This document shows positions 1 to 7,715 of a DNA stretch of 47,023 nucleotides, one piece after another. Made by a program: the position numbers and the translations under genes. The DNA lies in assembly GCA_025352825.1 (NCBI GenBank), contig JANXSG010000186.1, positions 1-47,023 on the forward strand, written 5' to 3'. Under the pieces are notes generated by a model. That model was not told the DNA's origin. It worked only from the letters and a program-made list of their open reading frames with translations, and ran no database searches. This stretch comes from Chthonomonadaceae bacterium (GTDB lineage: Bacteria; Armatimonadota; Chthonomonadetes; Chthonomonadales; Chthonomonadaceae). Position 1 is the first letter of the stretch, and each line of letters starts with the position of its first letter.

Positions 1-2
1 CA

Positions 3-101
3 GAATCACCTCCGCTGCATATAGCCCTGAATAAAGCCTATTGGCGCAAACAGGGTCTCGTCCCACTCAAGGAACGCTATCTAGCGAAGCGTAAAGCATG
101 A
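3..101 (+). CDS. C-terminal fragment of group II intron maturase / reverse transcriptase (partial)
   Basis: The window opens inside a reading frame that stays open from base 3 to a TGA at 99-101 and encodes about 32 residues ending in ERYLAKRKA, including KAYWRKQGL. The fragment alone is too short to identify. The call rests on position: it ends two bases before a sequence that looks like domains V and VI of a bacterial group II intron, which is where the intron-encoded maturase ends. The rest of the gene lies to the left of the window. If right, this is the tail of the protein that splices the intron RNA and reverse-transcribes it during retrohoming. Confidence 0.5.
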   Translation, partial: ESPPLHIALNKAYWRKQGLVPLKERYLAKRKA

Positions 102-102
102 T

Positions 103-170
103 GAACCGCCGTATGCGGACCCGCATGTACGGTGTGTGAGAGGCGGGGTGAACAGCCCTGCCTACTCGAT
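103..170 (+). mobile_element. 3' end of a bacterial group II intron (domains V and VI)
   Basis: Bases 103-136 fit the domain V pattern: GAACCGCCGTATGCGG, a short ACC loop, then CGCATGTACGGTGTG on the other side. Bases 139-165 form a GC-rich hairpin (domain VI: AGGCGGGG against CCCTGCC) followed by CTACTCGAT, the usual 3' terminus of bacterial group II introns. The A at 164 lies seven bases before the predicted 3' splice site and could be the branch-point adenosine. The 5' part of the intron is outside the window. DNA to the right of 170 would be the target (3' exon), here intergenic sequence. Confidence 0.8.
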
Positions 171-211
171 TGAGGGTGAACCTTATTTAAATATCAAAAC
201 CGATGCCAAAG

Positions 212-255
212 TCTCCCCCTCTCCTGTTTTTGGGAGAGAGGGAGAGGGATGAGGG
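212..255. repeat. Dispersed C-rich/G-rich palindromic repeat, copy 1
   Basis: An intergenic palindrome: CTCCCCCTCTCC, a TGTTTTTG loop, then GGGAGAGAGGGAGAGGG and GATGAGGG. It is the first of about ten related copies in the window (6401-6443, 6727-6810, 24486-24542, 24607-24668, 26098-26177, 28894-28955, 33173-33198, 33809-33852, 33944-33988). It sits just past the 3' end of the minus-strand gene ending at 256, so it may also act as a transcript end. Confidence 0.7.
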
Positions 256-2352
256 CTACCGGGCATGATAATCAATAGTAAAGCCGTTTACTGAAAGTTG
301 ATGTTTATGTATGGTGGCTCGCCCGCCAGATGGTACCAGCACCGTCACCAAAGAGTTATCTGCCGGCAGGATTATTGAAGCCATATTCACCGCTTCCTTC
401 TGTAAATATCGATGGGATATTATGTCGTAGATATCCACTTTTTTGACACCGATGGGGAAAGTAACGTGCCGAGGATATTTAAAGGGATTATATAGGAGAT
501 AGGTGGGGTATGCTGGCGCATGGAACCAGTCTGTGGCCAGCAGATCGAATCGTGGGATCATCTTATCACTGGTTGTTTTTACGATCGCACCTAAATAGCC
601 GACATGGGAGCCGCCGTAGAGGCAGAGATTTGATGGGCCACCCCATCCATGCGCATCACCTGTACCGTACGGGGAGAGGGACGAATCGAGTGAGCGAACA
701 CGAATTTGATCGACCTCCAGTGTCTGATGGCCACTGCCTTCGATTGAAACAGCCTTAAGATAGATCGATGATCCGCCTTCAATGTTCGGTAGAGGCCCGC
801 TGTGCCAGGTGATTTGATCGGTCTCTGTGATATCGAACAGCGGATGATATGGCCCTGCCAGATTCTGTCCCCAAAGATAGTGGAAGCCATGCGGAGTGTT
901 GGGCTTGAATACACATCGTGAATATATTTCAAGATCATGGTCTCCCGCAAACGGAACGGGAATGCGCCAGATGTGCTCCAGGTGTTCGTGCCCACCAACA
1001 GAAGTAGTCACCAGATTTTGAGTAACGTTATCCAGGCGTGCAGTATCCTTTGTGGAACCGGATTCGATATGCCCTAAAGTGTGGGAGGCGTCTTCTGCCA
1101 TGCTTGCAAACCGAAGCGCCTGTCCGCGAAGTCCTTCATAAGGTATGGAGGATGCCGGATCGTACCCCGCAGACCAATCGTAATTATCCTGATTATGCCT
1201 GGGAAGAAAAGCAGGGTAGAATAGACGAGCGGAATTTACGAGGCTATGCATCCACTTCCCGATACTTCTGGCGAATCTCGGATCGTATCGGGCTACCGGA
1301 GTCAACGCTCCTGCCCAGTCGAACGTGTTCATTGCAAAGGCATAGCCTTTTGTATCCAGCATTGTACCTACAAGTCCGCTGCAATCGACTTTCCCAAACC
1401 GATCTGCAATCACTCCCCATCCGGGACGTGCCGCGCGCTGATCGCCTGCATCAAAGCACCAGTTGATAAGTTTTTGCAGATCATAATCGCGCCCCATTTC
1501 CGCATTCATGCGGGCAGCGGTGAGAGCGCCGAATGGGAGCAGCACTTCGTATAGAGGATTCTTCTCGGGTGGATGGAGCTGAAGCGCCTTTAATCCCCAT
1601 TCTGCAGCTGTGAGATAGCGGGGGTCATTTTGAACTGAGTACGCCATGTACTCAAGCCATGCAATTCCTGCAGCGGAATCGGGCTCAATCCAGTGGCCGT
1701 TATCTGTCGGTTTCATTTCCTCGAAACTGAAACCGGTATGATCGAAGTTGGGTACAATAAATGGCTCTGATTTACCACCCATCGCGGCGCTTGCACGGTA
1801 CCACTGATCAGCCACACCCAGGAGATGTGAACCACCTTTTTTGCGATATCTATCCGCTAGCTGATACTCCAGAATATTGGGGTAGATATCGTACCAGAAA
1901 GAGCCGGATACCCGGCTGTTGATATTATTTATATAGACTCCATCCTGTTTGCTAAAGAATTCATGGCTCATCTCAACCCAGTTAAATCCTTTATACTTCG
2001 TCATGTCGTGGCCAGAGAGCATACCGGTCACTACAGCAGCGATGCAGTTGACTCCTTCTGCACCTGGGCGGCCAAGGTAACTTGGGAGCGAGAAAGTCTT
2101 TTTAGTTCCTTCGTGGACACTAACAAAAGGCAGAAACTCACCTTTACGATCGAAATCGAAAATTAACTTTACATAGTCGTCTGTAGTTTTTTTCCAATCT
2201 CGGACTAGATATGGCGATGGAAAAGAAGGCATATTTTCAGCCTTAAATATCGTCTGCCTCAGCGATTCGGCTCCTAAAGAAGAAATCGGTTGAAGACTTA
2301 AAATGGTGAATATAGCGAGCGCGAATGGAGAAGGTGCTGTCGACTTAGACAT
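256..2352 (-). CDS. Secreted protein of unknown function, alpha/alpha-toroid-like (698 aa)
   Basis: The N-terminus has a cleavable signal peptide (short polar start, hydrophobic PFALAIFTILSLQPISSLGA), so the product is probably exported. The middle (about residues 160-450) is rich in Trp, Tyr and helical segments such as WIEPDSAAGIAWLEYMAYS and GWGVIADRFGKVDCSGLVGTMLD, the look of six-hairpin toroid glycosidases or lyases; the last third looks beta-rich. I recognise no catalytic motif. The start ATG follows GGAG with a 10-base spacer. A secreted glycosidase-like gene (4204-6375) and a prepilin-like gene lie nearby, which suggests work on polysaccharide at the cell surface. The fold is a guess from composition; the coding call is firm. 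Confidence 0.75.
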   Translation of the reverse strand: MSKSTAPSPFALAIFTILSLQPISSLGAESLRQTIFKAENMPSFPSPYLVRDWKKTTDDYVKLIFDFDRKGEFLPFVSVHEGTKKTFSLPSYLGRPGAEGVNCIAAVVTGMLSGHDMTKYKGFNWVEMSHEFFSKQDGVYINNINSRVSGSFWYDIYPNILEYQLADRYRKKGGSHLLGVADQWYRASAAMGGKSEPFIVPNFDHTGFSFEEMKPTDNGHWIEPDSAAGIAWLEYMAYSVQNDPRYLTAAEWGLKALQLHPPEKNPLYEVLLPFGALTAARMNAEMGRDYDLQKLINWCFDAGDQRAARPGWGVIADRFGKVDCSGLVGTMLDTKGYAFAMNTFDWAGALTPVARYDPRFARSIGKWMHSLVNSARLFYPAFLPRHNQDNYDWSAGYDPASSIPYEGLRGQALRFASMAEDASHTLGHIESGSTKDTARLDNVTQNLVTTSVGGHEHLEHIWRIPVPFAGDHDLEIYSRCVFKPNTPHGFHYLWGQNLAGPYHPLFDITETDQITWHSGPLPNIEGGSSIYLKAVSIEGSGHQTLEVDQIRVRSLDSSLSPYGTGDAHGWGGPSNLCLYGGSHVGYLGAIVKTTSDKMIPRFDLLATDWFHAPAYPTYLLYNPFKYPRHVTFPIGVKKVDIYDIISHRYLQKEAVNMASIILPADNSLVTVLVPSGGRATIHKHQLSVNGFTIDYHAR

Positions 2353-2669
2353 AGATTATATACTCCGGAAAATAATTGAATTGTAGACGTAATTGCAAAG
2401 TATGCGACGAAATGAATTTCTTCTCTTGTGACGTTCCGCCGTAAGTGCTTCGCACAAAAAATCCAAGCTCATTAGAGATAGCTGATCTAGTGTCCGAAGA
2501 TACCTGATCTAGTCGTCGAAGATACCTGATCTAGTGTCCGAAGGACACATAGCCGCAGACTACCGAGCAAAGAAATTCATTTTGCCGTATATTTTTTACA
2601 ATTAACACTGACCATATTCCAATTTATTCAATTATACATCATTCTGAGCATATAGGTTCGGTCAGCAGC
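2353..2669. other. Intergenic region with a short tandem repeat
   Basis: This stretch separates two minus-strand genes. It holds a copy of the GACGTAATTGCAAAG motif at 2386-2400 (related to the inverted repeats at 4081-4138), a three-unit tandem repeat at 2477-2542, and an adjoining small hairpin GTGTCC-GAA-GGACAC at 2534-2548. I see no gene in it. Confidence 0.6.
2477..2542. repeat. Three tandem copies of a 22-bp unit
   Basis: Units at 2477-2498, 2499-2520 and 2521-2542 share the core GATACCTGATCTAGTGTCCG; each of the first two differs from the third at a few bases. The last unit runs into an inverted GGACAC, giving a small hairpin at 2534-2548. The function is unknown; tandem unequal duplication explains the pattern. 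Confidence 0.85.
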
Positions 2670-2706
2670 AAAAAATCCTCCTGCTAACTGCACAGGAGGA
2701 TTTTTT
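2670..2706 (-). terminator. Bidirectional intrinsic terminator
   Basis: A perfect 14-bp stem, AAAAAATCCTCCTG against CAGGAGGATTTTTT, with a 9-base loop and T-runs on both strands. It lies 27 bases past the stop of the small membrane-protein gene ending at 2733 and is expected to end that minus-strand transcript. Confidence 0.85.
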
Positions 2707-2732
2707 CTTTAGATACTTTACGCCGGCCAGAG

Positions 2733-2987
2733 CTATTTTTTAGCAGCCTGCGTGTAGTCGGTACTAGAATTAATCTCTATATAGTTTCCTGGTCCTGCTC
2801 TGTCCGCCATCTCTGCTGGGTCAGTGATTGAATTTTCACTTTGAGACACCGCAGAAACTTGAAAGAATGATCGATAAATAATCACACCATTCACTATGAG
2901 TATCATAATCGCAAGAATCACTGAGATAGTTAGTTTATTAGTTTTCAATTTGATTGCATCATCTCCGAACGTACTTACTCTGCCCAT
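2733..2987 (-). CDS. Small single-pass membrane protein (84 aa)
   Basis: The chosen ATG at 2987 overlaps the last 13 bases of the upstream prepilin-like gene in a different frame, so the two are translationally coupled. The protein has a polar head (MGRVSTFGDDAIKLKT), one hydrophobic segment of about 22 residues (ISVILAIMILIVNGVIIYRSFF) and a short polar tail with no cysteine. A longer frame starting at 3038 exists but would overlap the upstream gene by 64 bases, so the shorter start is preferred. I do not recognise the family. Its position suggests a partner of the prepilin-like protein. It is followed directly by a strong terminator. Confidence 0.6.
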   Translation of the reverse strand: MGRVSTFGDDAIKLKTNKLTISVILAIMILIVNGVIIYRSFFQVSAVSQSENSITDPAEMADRAGPGNYIEINSSTDYTQAAKK

Positions 2988-3760
2988 GGAGTCCACTCTG
3001 GATAGTACCGCTCTACACAGCTTGCAATTTGTGAACAAGCTTTATATTGCGCTGTGTACGGCATTTGATCAAGCAAGCCGCGCATTCGAAATAGTTTGGC
3101 ATGTCCATCGTAGTAGACGGATGGCAATTTTCCGTGTTTTAAAGTACATTTATCCTGGTCAAGATCATGATTTAGCTTTGGCCCCCGGAAGCACCAAAGC
3201 GCCACGGAATCGTTGCCATTGCTTCCTTCAGTTACTAATATTCGTTCAGAAGGATTGGGTATCTCAGAAAGAGATGGCCCCGGCCCCCACACACTCGAAC
3301 TGAGATGCCCACCCATATATATGTACGAGTAGATATTTAAGCCGTAGCTAATGAGAACTTTATTAGAACCTTTTGAAGCTTGTGAAGTTTGATCTACCGG
3401 GCAGGCAAATATGCGCGCATTCTTACAGTACGGCAAAATCATATCCGCCCATCTCGGCTGACAGCTTTTCGGGCGTCCACAATAGAATGAGTCGTATTTA
3501 GATGTTCGCTGAAAAGTGTTGTACGCAAGAAAGGGCAGTCTGTCATCAAAATCTTGATTGTACATCTGCATAGCATTCCCGATCTGGCGGCTATTACTCA
3601 TACAGACAACTATCTTCGACTGCTGTCTTGCCTGAGCTATTACCGGGAAGAGTATAGCTGTCATAATTCCAAGAATTGTGATGACTACCATTAATTCGAT
3701 TAGTGTGAATGCACTGAATAGTGAACGTCTAAAATAGGAACCAGGTAATACAACGTACAT
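2975..3760 (-). CDS. Prepilin-like protein, DUF1559 type (261 aa)
   Basis: Residues 15-40 are a class III prepilin signal and hydrophobic helix: SAFTLIELMVVITILG followed by AILFPVIAQAR. The conserved region continues with CMSNSRQIGNAMQMYNQDFDDRLP, and the C-terminal part has H-x8-DG (HGKLPSVYYDG), close to the H-X9-DG signature of prepilin-type processing-associated proteins. Such proteins are processed by a prepilin peptidase and assembled or exposed at the surface; their substrate or role is not known. ATG 3760 follows AGGGAG with a 10-base spacer. A small membrane-protein gene overlaps its 3' end. These DUF1559 proteins are greatly expanded in Armatimonadota, Planctomycetes and Verrucomicrobia, which helps place the organism. 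Confidence 0.9.
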   Translation of the reverse strand: MYVVLPGSYFRRSLFSAFTLIELMVVITILGIMTAILFPVIAQARQQSKIVVCMSNSRQIGNAMQMYNQDFDDRLPFLAYNTFQRTSKYDSFYCGRPKSCQPRWADMILPYCKNARIFACPVDQTSQASKGSNKVLISYGLNIYSYIYMGGHLSSSVWGPGPSLSEIPNPSERILVTEGSNGNDSVALWCFRGPKLNHDLDQDKCTLKHGKLPSVYYDGHAKLFRMRGLLDQMPYTAQYKACSQIASCVERYYPEWTPWAE

Positions 3761-4203
3761 TTTTTTATTACTCCCTAACTGTTAAAATAAACACCGGAGA
3801 CACATTTACACTCAGTTTCCGCAGTCTATCTTCCAGAATAGGATTACAACAACTCAAAAATTACACCTAATAGGCAACCCAATATTGAAAACCATACGAT
3901 CAAGTAGATGACATTTGTCGGAGATGCCATCGCACATGCAATTCCATAACATATAGTCGATTATCGGCAGGCTATCCTGTATTCATTAACAGGTTGCTTA
4001 GTATTTTAACCAGTAATTTTGGAACAGAACCAACCGCTTCAGAGTAATATATAATAGCAATCCGAAACTTTGAAACCATAGAGGTAATCGCAAAAGTATG
4101 TCCAATTTTGTGAGAGTAACGACTTTTGCAATTACCTCCACATATTGATTGAGAATTTTCGCTAAACAGTTATATCTATAACAAATAGGAGAATTGATAA
4201 GAG
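3761..4203. other. Divergent intergenic region with an inverted-repeat element
   Basis: This stretch separates the minus-strand prepilin-like gene from the plus-strand glycosidase gene and must hold both promoters; I see no convincing consensus promoter. It contains the 58-bp inverted-repeat element at 4081-4138. The only open frames here are unsupported. AGGAG at 4188-4192 lies 11 bases before the ATG of the glycosidase gene. Confidence 0.5.
4081..4138. repeat. Short inverted-repeat element with GAGGTAATNGCAAAAGT arms
   Basis: The left arm GAGGTAATCGCAAAAGT (4081-4097) and the right arm ACTTTTGCAATTACCTC (4122-4138) are complementary at 16 of 17 positions around a 24-base centre. The same arm recurs at 33768-33784 and, inverted, at 34016-34032, and in shortened form at 2386-2400. 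It could be a miniature transposable element or a hairpin binding site. Confidence 0.75.
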
Positions 4204-6375
4204 ATGATATATAAGTGTAGAAGTACAGCTCTCGGAGCGGTGATTTTAACTGGACTATTTCATTCACCGGTTTGTGCAATAGGTGTGCAATCACCCGAGG
4301 GAACACTGCAGCGATATACAGATACGGAGAATTTAACGCGGCTGCCGTGGGGTTCGAGAAGCCATTGGATTCAGCCATGGCGAGCCTACATGGATACCTG
4401 GCCATCCTCACGAATAGAAAATTCAGTGGGCATTAACTACCAGAACAATGCTGATCCCGCCAGTGTGGACGCTATATTTAAACATCTGGCAAAAAATGGG
4501 TTTAAATTTGTGCGCATTGAATTTGGCTGGAACAATATCAGTTACGACGATCCTTCCAAACTTACCCGGCAAGATACATTTGATAATTTGATTTCTGCGT
4601 GCAAAAACTCCGGCCTCCGGCCACTGATTCTACTCAATTCGAATCACGGTATACCCTGCCCAATGAAGCAGTATGTGGTGAAACTTACTCAGCCAGCTGC
4701 TAAAGGGGATACTCAGGTGCACATCGATCCGAGCACGCTCAAACTTGCGGTGGTAGATCGGTCTGGACTGAGTAATCTCTCGAGCAGAGGCTGGGGAGCG
4801 GAAAATCTATTTACGCAAATTATGCCAGACGGCACCTGTAGTCTCTCTAAGGCACTGACGAAGGATTTGTCTGCTGGACCTGCTCCAGCGATGACTCTTA
4901 AGTATCTTCCGTTCTATCCTTCCAAAGATAAGGCAACTGGTCTGGAACCTCCCCAATTTCAGGAAACGATAGCCGGATGGCAGCTTTATATTAAAACAAT
5001 CGCCTCGAATATGAAGCGTGTGCTTGGCACGGAAAATGCAGCCGATGCAGGATTCGATTTCGAAGTGTGGAACGAAATGACCTTCGGCTCTAACTTCCTT
5101 GATATTAATAAGTACTACGACAAACCTATAGTGCAGGGAGAATATTCTCCAGCCGCGATTGCTAAATACACCGTGGACTTTGTGCGAGACCCAAAAAATC
5201 ATATGCCCAATGTTGGGATTACGGATGGCTTTGAGGCACAGAGACCCTGGGCCAGTGGATCGACGTTGCCTGCCGGCCTAACCGCTATGAGCAAGCATCC
5301 TTACCGTGGCATGACAATCTATCCTTACACAAAAGGCGTGCTTGCAGGTCAGCCGCTTGATGCGCTGGGCGGTGTTGCCGGGCAAAAAGCGAAGGGCCAA
5401 TGGGTTGATAATTTCTCCCCGGTGTATGCAGCATTCTTCCCTGAGTACTTTTTATCTGGAAACCAGACTGAGACACTAATCCGCGACCTAGCTCCCTTTA
5501 ACTCCAATGTGGGTAACTTCCCGCATGGCAGGGATACACACGCTGTATTTGAAAATGGAAATGATGCTCCACCACCTGGTATGTGGGTGACAGAAGTAAA
5601 TATAGATGCACGCGGCGCAGACCCTGGCTTTCTTCTGGAATACAGATTTGGAGGGCTATCAAAAGTTGACTCTACGATGACGACAGCAGATGTTGACCGG
5701 TTGAAAGCGAAAGCCGCTCTCAGATATCTCACCAGTTATGTCAACAAAGGAGTATCCCGAATCTACTTCTTCGAAGCGGTAGATAGGGAGCCGGCTGGTC
5801 TTGGCATGATGAGCAGCGATTTTTTACCGGCAGTTAAAACGAACAATAATGCGATCCCCAGCGATGATTCCGCCATTACTTCATTTGCGATGCTGTCCAT
5901 TCGTCGTCTCATAGCTGCGATGAAAGGTGATGATACGATCGTTAAGGCGAGGCAAATTTCACTTCAGAAAATAGTGGAGCCGGAGAGCAGGGTACAGTTT
6001 GCTGGAAACCCAGCGACGACAAACAGCAGCCCCAACCCATTCCCACCGCTCTATAATCGAGAAGTACTGGCATTTTTCCCGTTTCAGGCAACCAAGCATA
6101 AGTTTGTAATCCCTGTATACGTTATGACTAGAAATATGGTGCAGCGGTACAAAGCTGATGCACCAAATAGTGATATTACTCGTTTCGACATGCCTGAAGA
6201 AACATTTCGACTTGACATTGGAAATATTATGGGAACGGATGCGAAAGTTTCACTATACGACCCACTTACTGGAATGCAGGCCAAGGTGACCGTCTTGAGG
6301 TCGGGAACGAAAAATATCGAGATCGAAGCTGCGCTAACTGATAGTCCTCGAGTTTTAGTGATAGAAGAAAATTAG
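4204..6375 (+). CDS. Secreted clan GH-A-type glycoside hydrolase (723 aa)
   Basis: A signal peptide (GAVILTGLFHSPVCA) indicates export. The region after about residue 75 looks like a (beta/alpha)8 hydrolase barrel of the GH5/GH39/GH42 clan: FVRIEFGWNNISYDD early, RPLILLNSNHG, then EVWNEM with Glu about residue 291 as candidate acid/base, and MWVTEVNID with Glu about residue 464 as candidate nucleophile. A beta-rich C-terminal domain follows. The two-Glu spacing suggests a retaining enzyme acting on a beta-linked polysaccharide; the substrate cannot be told. The gene is monocistronic. The start ATG has AGGAG 11 bases upstream. Confidence 0.8.
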   Translation: MIYKCRSTALGAVILTGLFHSPVCAIGVQSPEGTLQRYTDTENLTRLPWGSRSHWIQPWRAYMDTWPSSRIENSVGINYQNNADPASVDAIFKHLAKNGFKFVRIEFGWNNISYDDPSKLTRQDTFDNLISACKNSGLRPLILLNSNHGIPCPMKQYVVKLTQPAAKGDTQVHIDPSTLKLAVVDRSGLSNLSSRGWGAENLFTQIMPDGTCSLSKALTKDLSAGPAPAMTLKYLPFYPSKDKATGLEPPQFQETIAGWQLYIKTIASNMKRVLGTENAADAGFDFEVWNEMTFGSNFLDINKYYDKPIVQGEYSPAAIAKYTVDFVRDPKNHMPNVGITDGFEAQRPWASGSTLPAGLTAMSKHPYRGMTIYPYTKGVLAGQPLDALGGVAGQKAKGQWVDNFSPVYAAFFPEYFLSGNQTETLIRDLAPFNSNVGNFPHGRDTHAVFENGNDAPPPGMWVTEVNIDARGADPGFLLEYRFGGLSKVDSTMTTADVDRLKAKAALRYLTSYVNKGVSRIYFFEAVDREPAGLGMMSSDFLPAVKTNNNAIPSDDSAITSFAMLSIRRLIAAMKGDDTIVKARQISLQKIVEPESRVQFAGNPATTNSSPNPFPPLYNREVLAFFPFQATKHKFVIPVYVMTRNMVQRYKADAPNSDITRFDMPEETFRLDIGNIMGTDAKVSLYDPLTGMQAKVTVLRSGTKNIEIEAALTDSPRVLVIEEN

Positions 6376-6400
6376 AACTCAAATTACCCTTTAGCTTTCA

Positions 6401-6443
6401 CTCCTTATCCCACTCCCAAAAAATCGCAGGGGTGGGATGAGGG
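6401..6443. repeat. Dispersed palindromic repeat, degenerate copy
   Basis: TTATCCCACTCCC, an A-rich loop, then GGGGTGGGATGAGGG. It lies 25 bases past the stop of the glycosidase gene and may serve as part of its transcript end. It ends with GATGAGGG like the copy at 212-255. Confidence 0.55.
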
Positions 6444-6510
6444 CAGAATTATTTGGATCATTAACTGATGTTAGACAGGCGAGTAGTTCATCCAGAGCAG
6501 TTTGGTTTTC

Positions 6511-6717
6511 GCGACGGGCTAAAGGGGTTGTGAAAGTAATCCAAAATAGTTCATCTCGCATTGCCAGGCACTGAAGTACCTTTTTTGGAGGTCTGCGACC
6601 AGCCGTCCTCCGGACGGAATCGCGTCTGAAAGACGCCTGTTTTTTGTTGCCGGGAGTTTTCAAATCCCAGAAATAGTCGAATATGGGATTACTTTCACAT
6701 CCCCTTTAGCCCGTCGC
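6511..6717. repeat. Fold-back element with 32-bp inverted ends (MITE-like)
   Basis: The arms at 6511-6542 and 6686-6717 are complementary at 31 of 32 positions and begin GCGACGGGCTAAAGGGG. The 143-base interior holds two further small hairpins: CCGTCC-TCC-GGACGG about 6603-6617 and GCGTCT-GAA-AGACGC at 6622-6636. There is no open frame of note. The size, long terminal inverted repeats and lack of genes fit a miniature inverted-repeat transposable element; a structured RNA is the alternative. Confidence 0.8.
6622..6645 (+). terminator. Intrinsic terminator inside the fold-back element
   Basis: A 6-bp stem GCGTCT-GAA-AGACGC is followed by CTG and six T. It would end transcripts running rightwards from the glycosidase gene 250 bases upstream. 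It lies inside the MITE-like element, so it may be carried by it. Confidence 0.6.
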
Positions 6718-6726
6718 AGAAACCCT

Positions 6727-6810
6727 TAACTTAACCCCTATTCTCCCGGCCCCCGCTGCAAGGCTGCTCGATAGCTCGCAAGGGAGAGGGGGACGGAGGG
6801 TAAGGTTAAA
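6727..6810. repeat. Dispersed palindromic repeat, long-loop copy
   Basis: The outer arms AACTTAACC and GGTTAAAG flank CCCGGCCCCC, a loop with GCTCGATAGCTCGCA, and GGGAGAGGGGGACGGAGGG. A 26-base segment (6765-6790) is identical, inverted, to 28899-28924 in front of pheT, so the two copies are recent relatives. Confidence 0.7.
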
Positions 6811-6941
6811 GGCCATTACTTATGCAAACCTTGATACACAATGCTGAACAGTTACCGTTTAAGAATTATTACGCACTCGGTATAAAACTGAGACGTTGGA
6901 AACCTATCGCGAGCCCCTCTGCGGACTTGGGCTACCGTTCT

Positions 6942-7715
6942 CTACTCCTTGTCCGTTCGCTGAGCAAGAAAGATTACTGCTCCACAGAGAAATAGAAGCA
7001 GGGTAAACATTACTCCCTGGCCGCCGATATGGGATCCGAAATCGTTAACAAGGAAGTCTAATCGATCAATAAGTAAGGCTATTCTGGCCATCATAGTCGA
7101 ACCGAAAATTGCGCCAAATGTGAACATCATCATCCAGCGTCCAGCCTGGGCGCTGCGTTTCAGAACTCTATTGTTCTGTTCTATCGAGAAGAAGAAATAG
7201 CTCATAACACAGACCAGAATAGTCATAAAAATAAGATTGTTTATGGCATCCGGAACGCTGAGGGCCTTTGATACGAGAAGCCCCGTTTTGTCGTAAATGG
7301 CTTGATGAGGCCAGAGCGGCTTAAACGATGTAGGAATCTGAGGCCAGTAGTCATTGACGAAACCTTGGAATGCCAGGCCAGAAGAGGCCCCGAGGATAAA
7401 TCCGATCGACAACCGTGCAATCCAGCTCACCTTCTTGAAGAATATAAGATAGTAGAAAAGGCCGAATATAAGTACTCCTGCTTGCCACCACTCTCCCTTG
7501 TCCCATAGAGGAATCCACCATTTCGGGCGAAGGGTGTCAGTCCAGACATTACCCATGAGGTAACCCATTGAGATACCTAGAAACAGATGCTCAAAAAAAC
7601 GATACAGCTTGTTCTCTCGGTAGAGTATACTGAACAGGCCGAGAGTACAGAACGTCCCCAGCCAAATACTCATCACTTTTAAGTGTTCAGCAAGCCAGGG
7701 CGAAAATTCCGTCAA
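6942..7715 (-). CDS. Polytopic membrane protein, unknown (257 aa), last gene of six-gene operon
   Basis: About seven hydrophobic segments are visible: SIWLGTFCTLGLFSIL, FFEHLFLGISMGYLMG, WWQAGVLIFGLFYYLIF, ARLSIGFILGASSGLAF, INNLIFMTILVCVMSYFFF, RWMMMFTFGAIFGSTMMA and GVMFTLLLFLCGAVIFLA. I do not recognise the family and see no catalytic motif. The start overlaps the stop of the upstream gene by ATGA (7712-7715), so the two are translationally coupled. It is the 3'-most gene of the operon transcribed leftwards from 11068. A role as membrane partner of the neighbouring extracytoplasmic-domain protein is likely but inferred only from context. Confidence 0.8.
   Translation of the reverse strand: MTEFSPWLAEHLKVMSIWLGTFCTLGLFSILYRENKLYRFFEHLFLGISMGYLMGNVWTDTLRPKWWIPLWDKGEWWQAGVLIFGLFYYLIFFKKVSWIARLSIGFILGASSGLAFQGFVNDYWPQIPTSFKPLWPHQAIYDKTGLLVSKALSVPDAINNLIFMTILVCVMSYFFFSIEQNNRVLKRSAQAGRWMMMFTFGAIFGSTMMARIALLIDRLDFLVNDFGSHIGGQGVMFTLLLFLCGAVIFLAQRTDKE

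Noticed and set aside
510-1554. Several plus-strand frames opposite the secreted protein gene
   Set aside because: They lie antisense to a gene with a signal peptide and normal codon pattern and show no protein features.
3998-4411. Minus-strand frame of 137 codons upstream of the glycosidase gene
   Set aside because: It overlaps the start of the glycosidase gene and the inverted-repeat element, and encodes no recognisable domain.
6391-6663. Minus-strand frame of 90 codons
   Set aside because: It is largely the sequence of the fold-back element and its arms; no ribosome-binding site.
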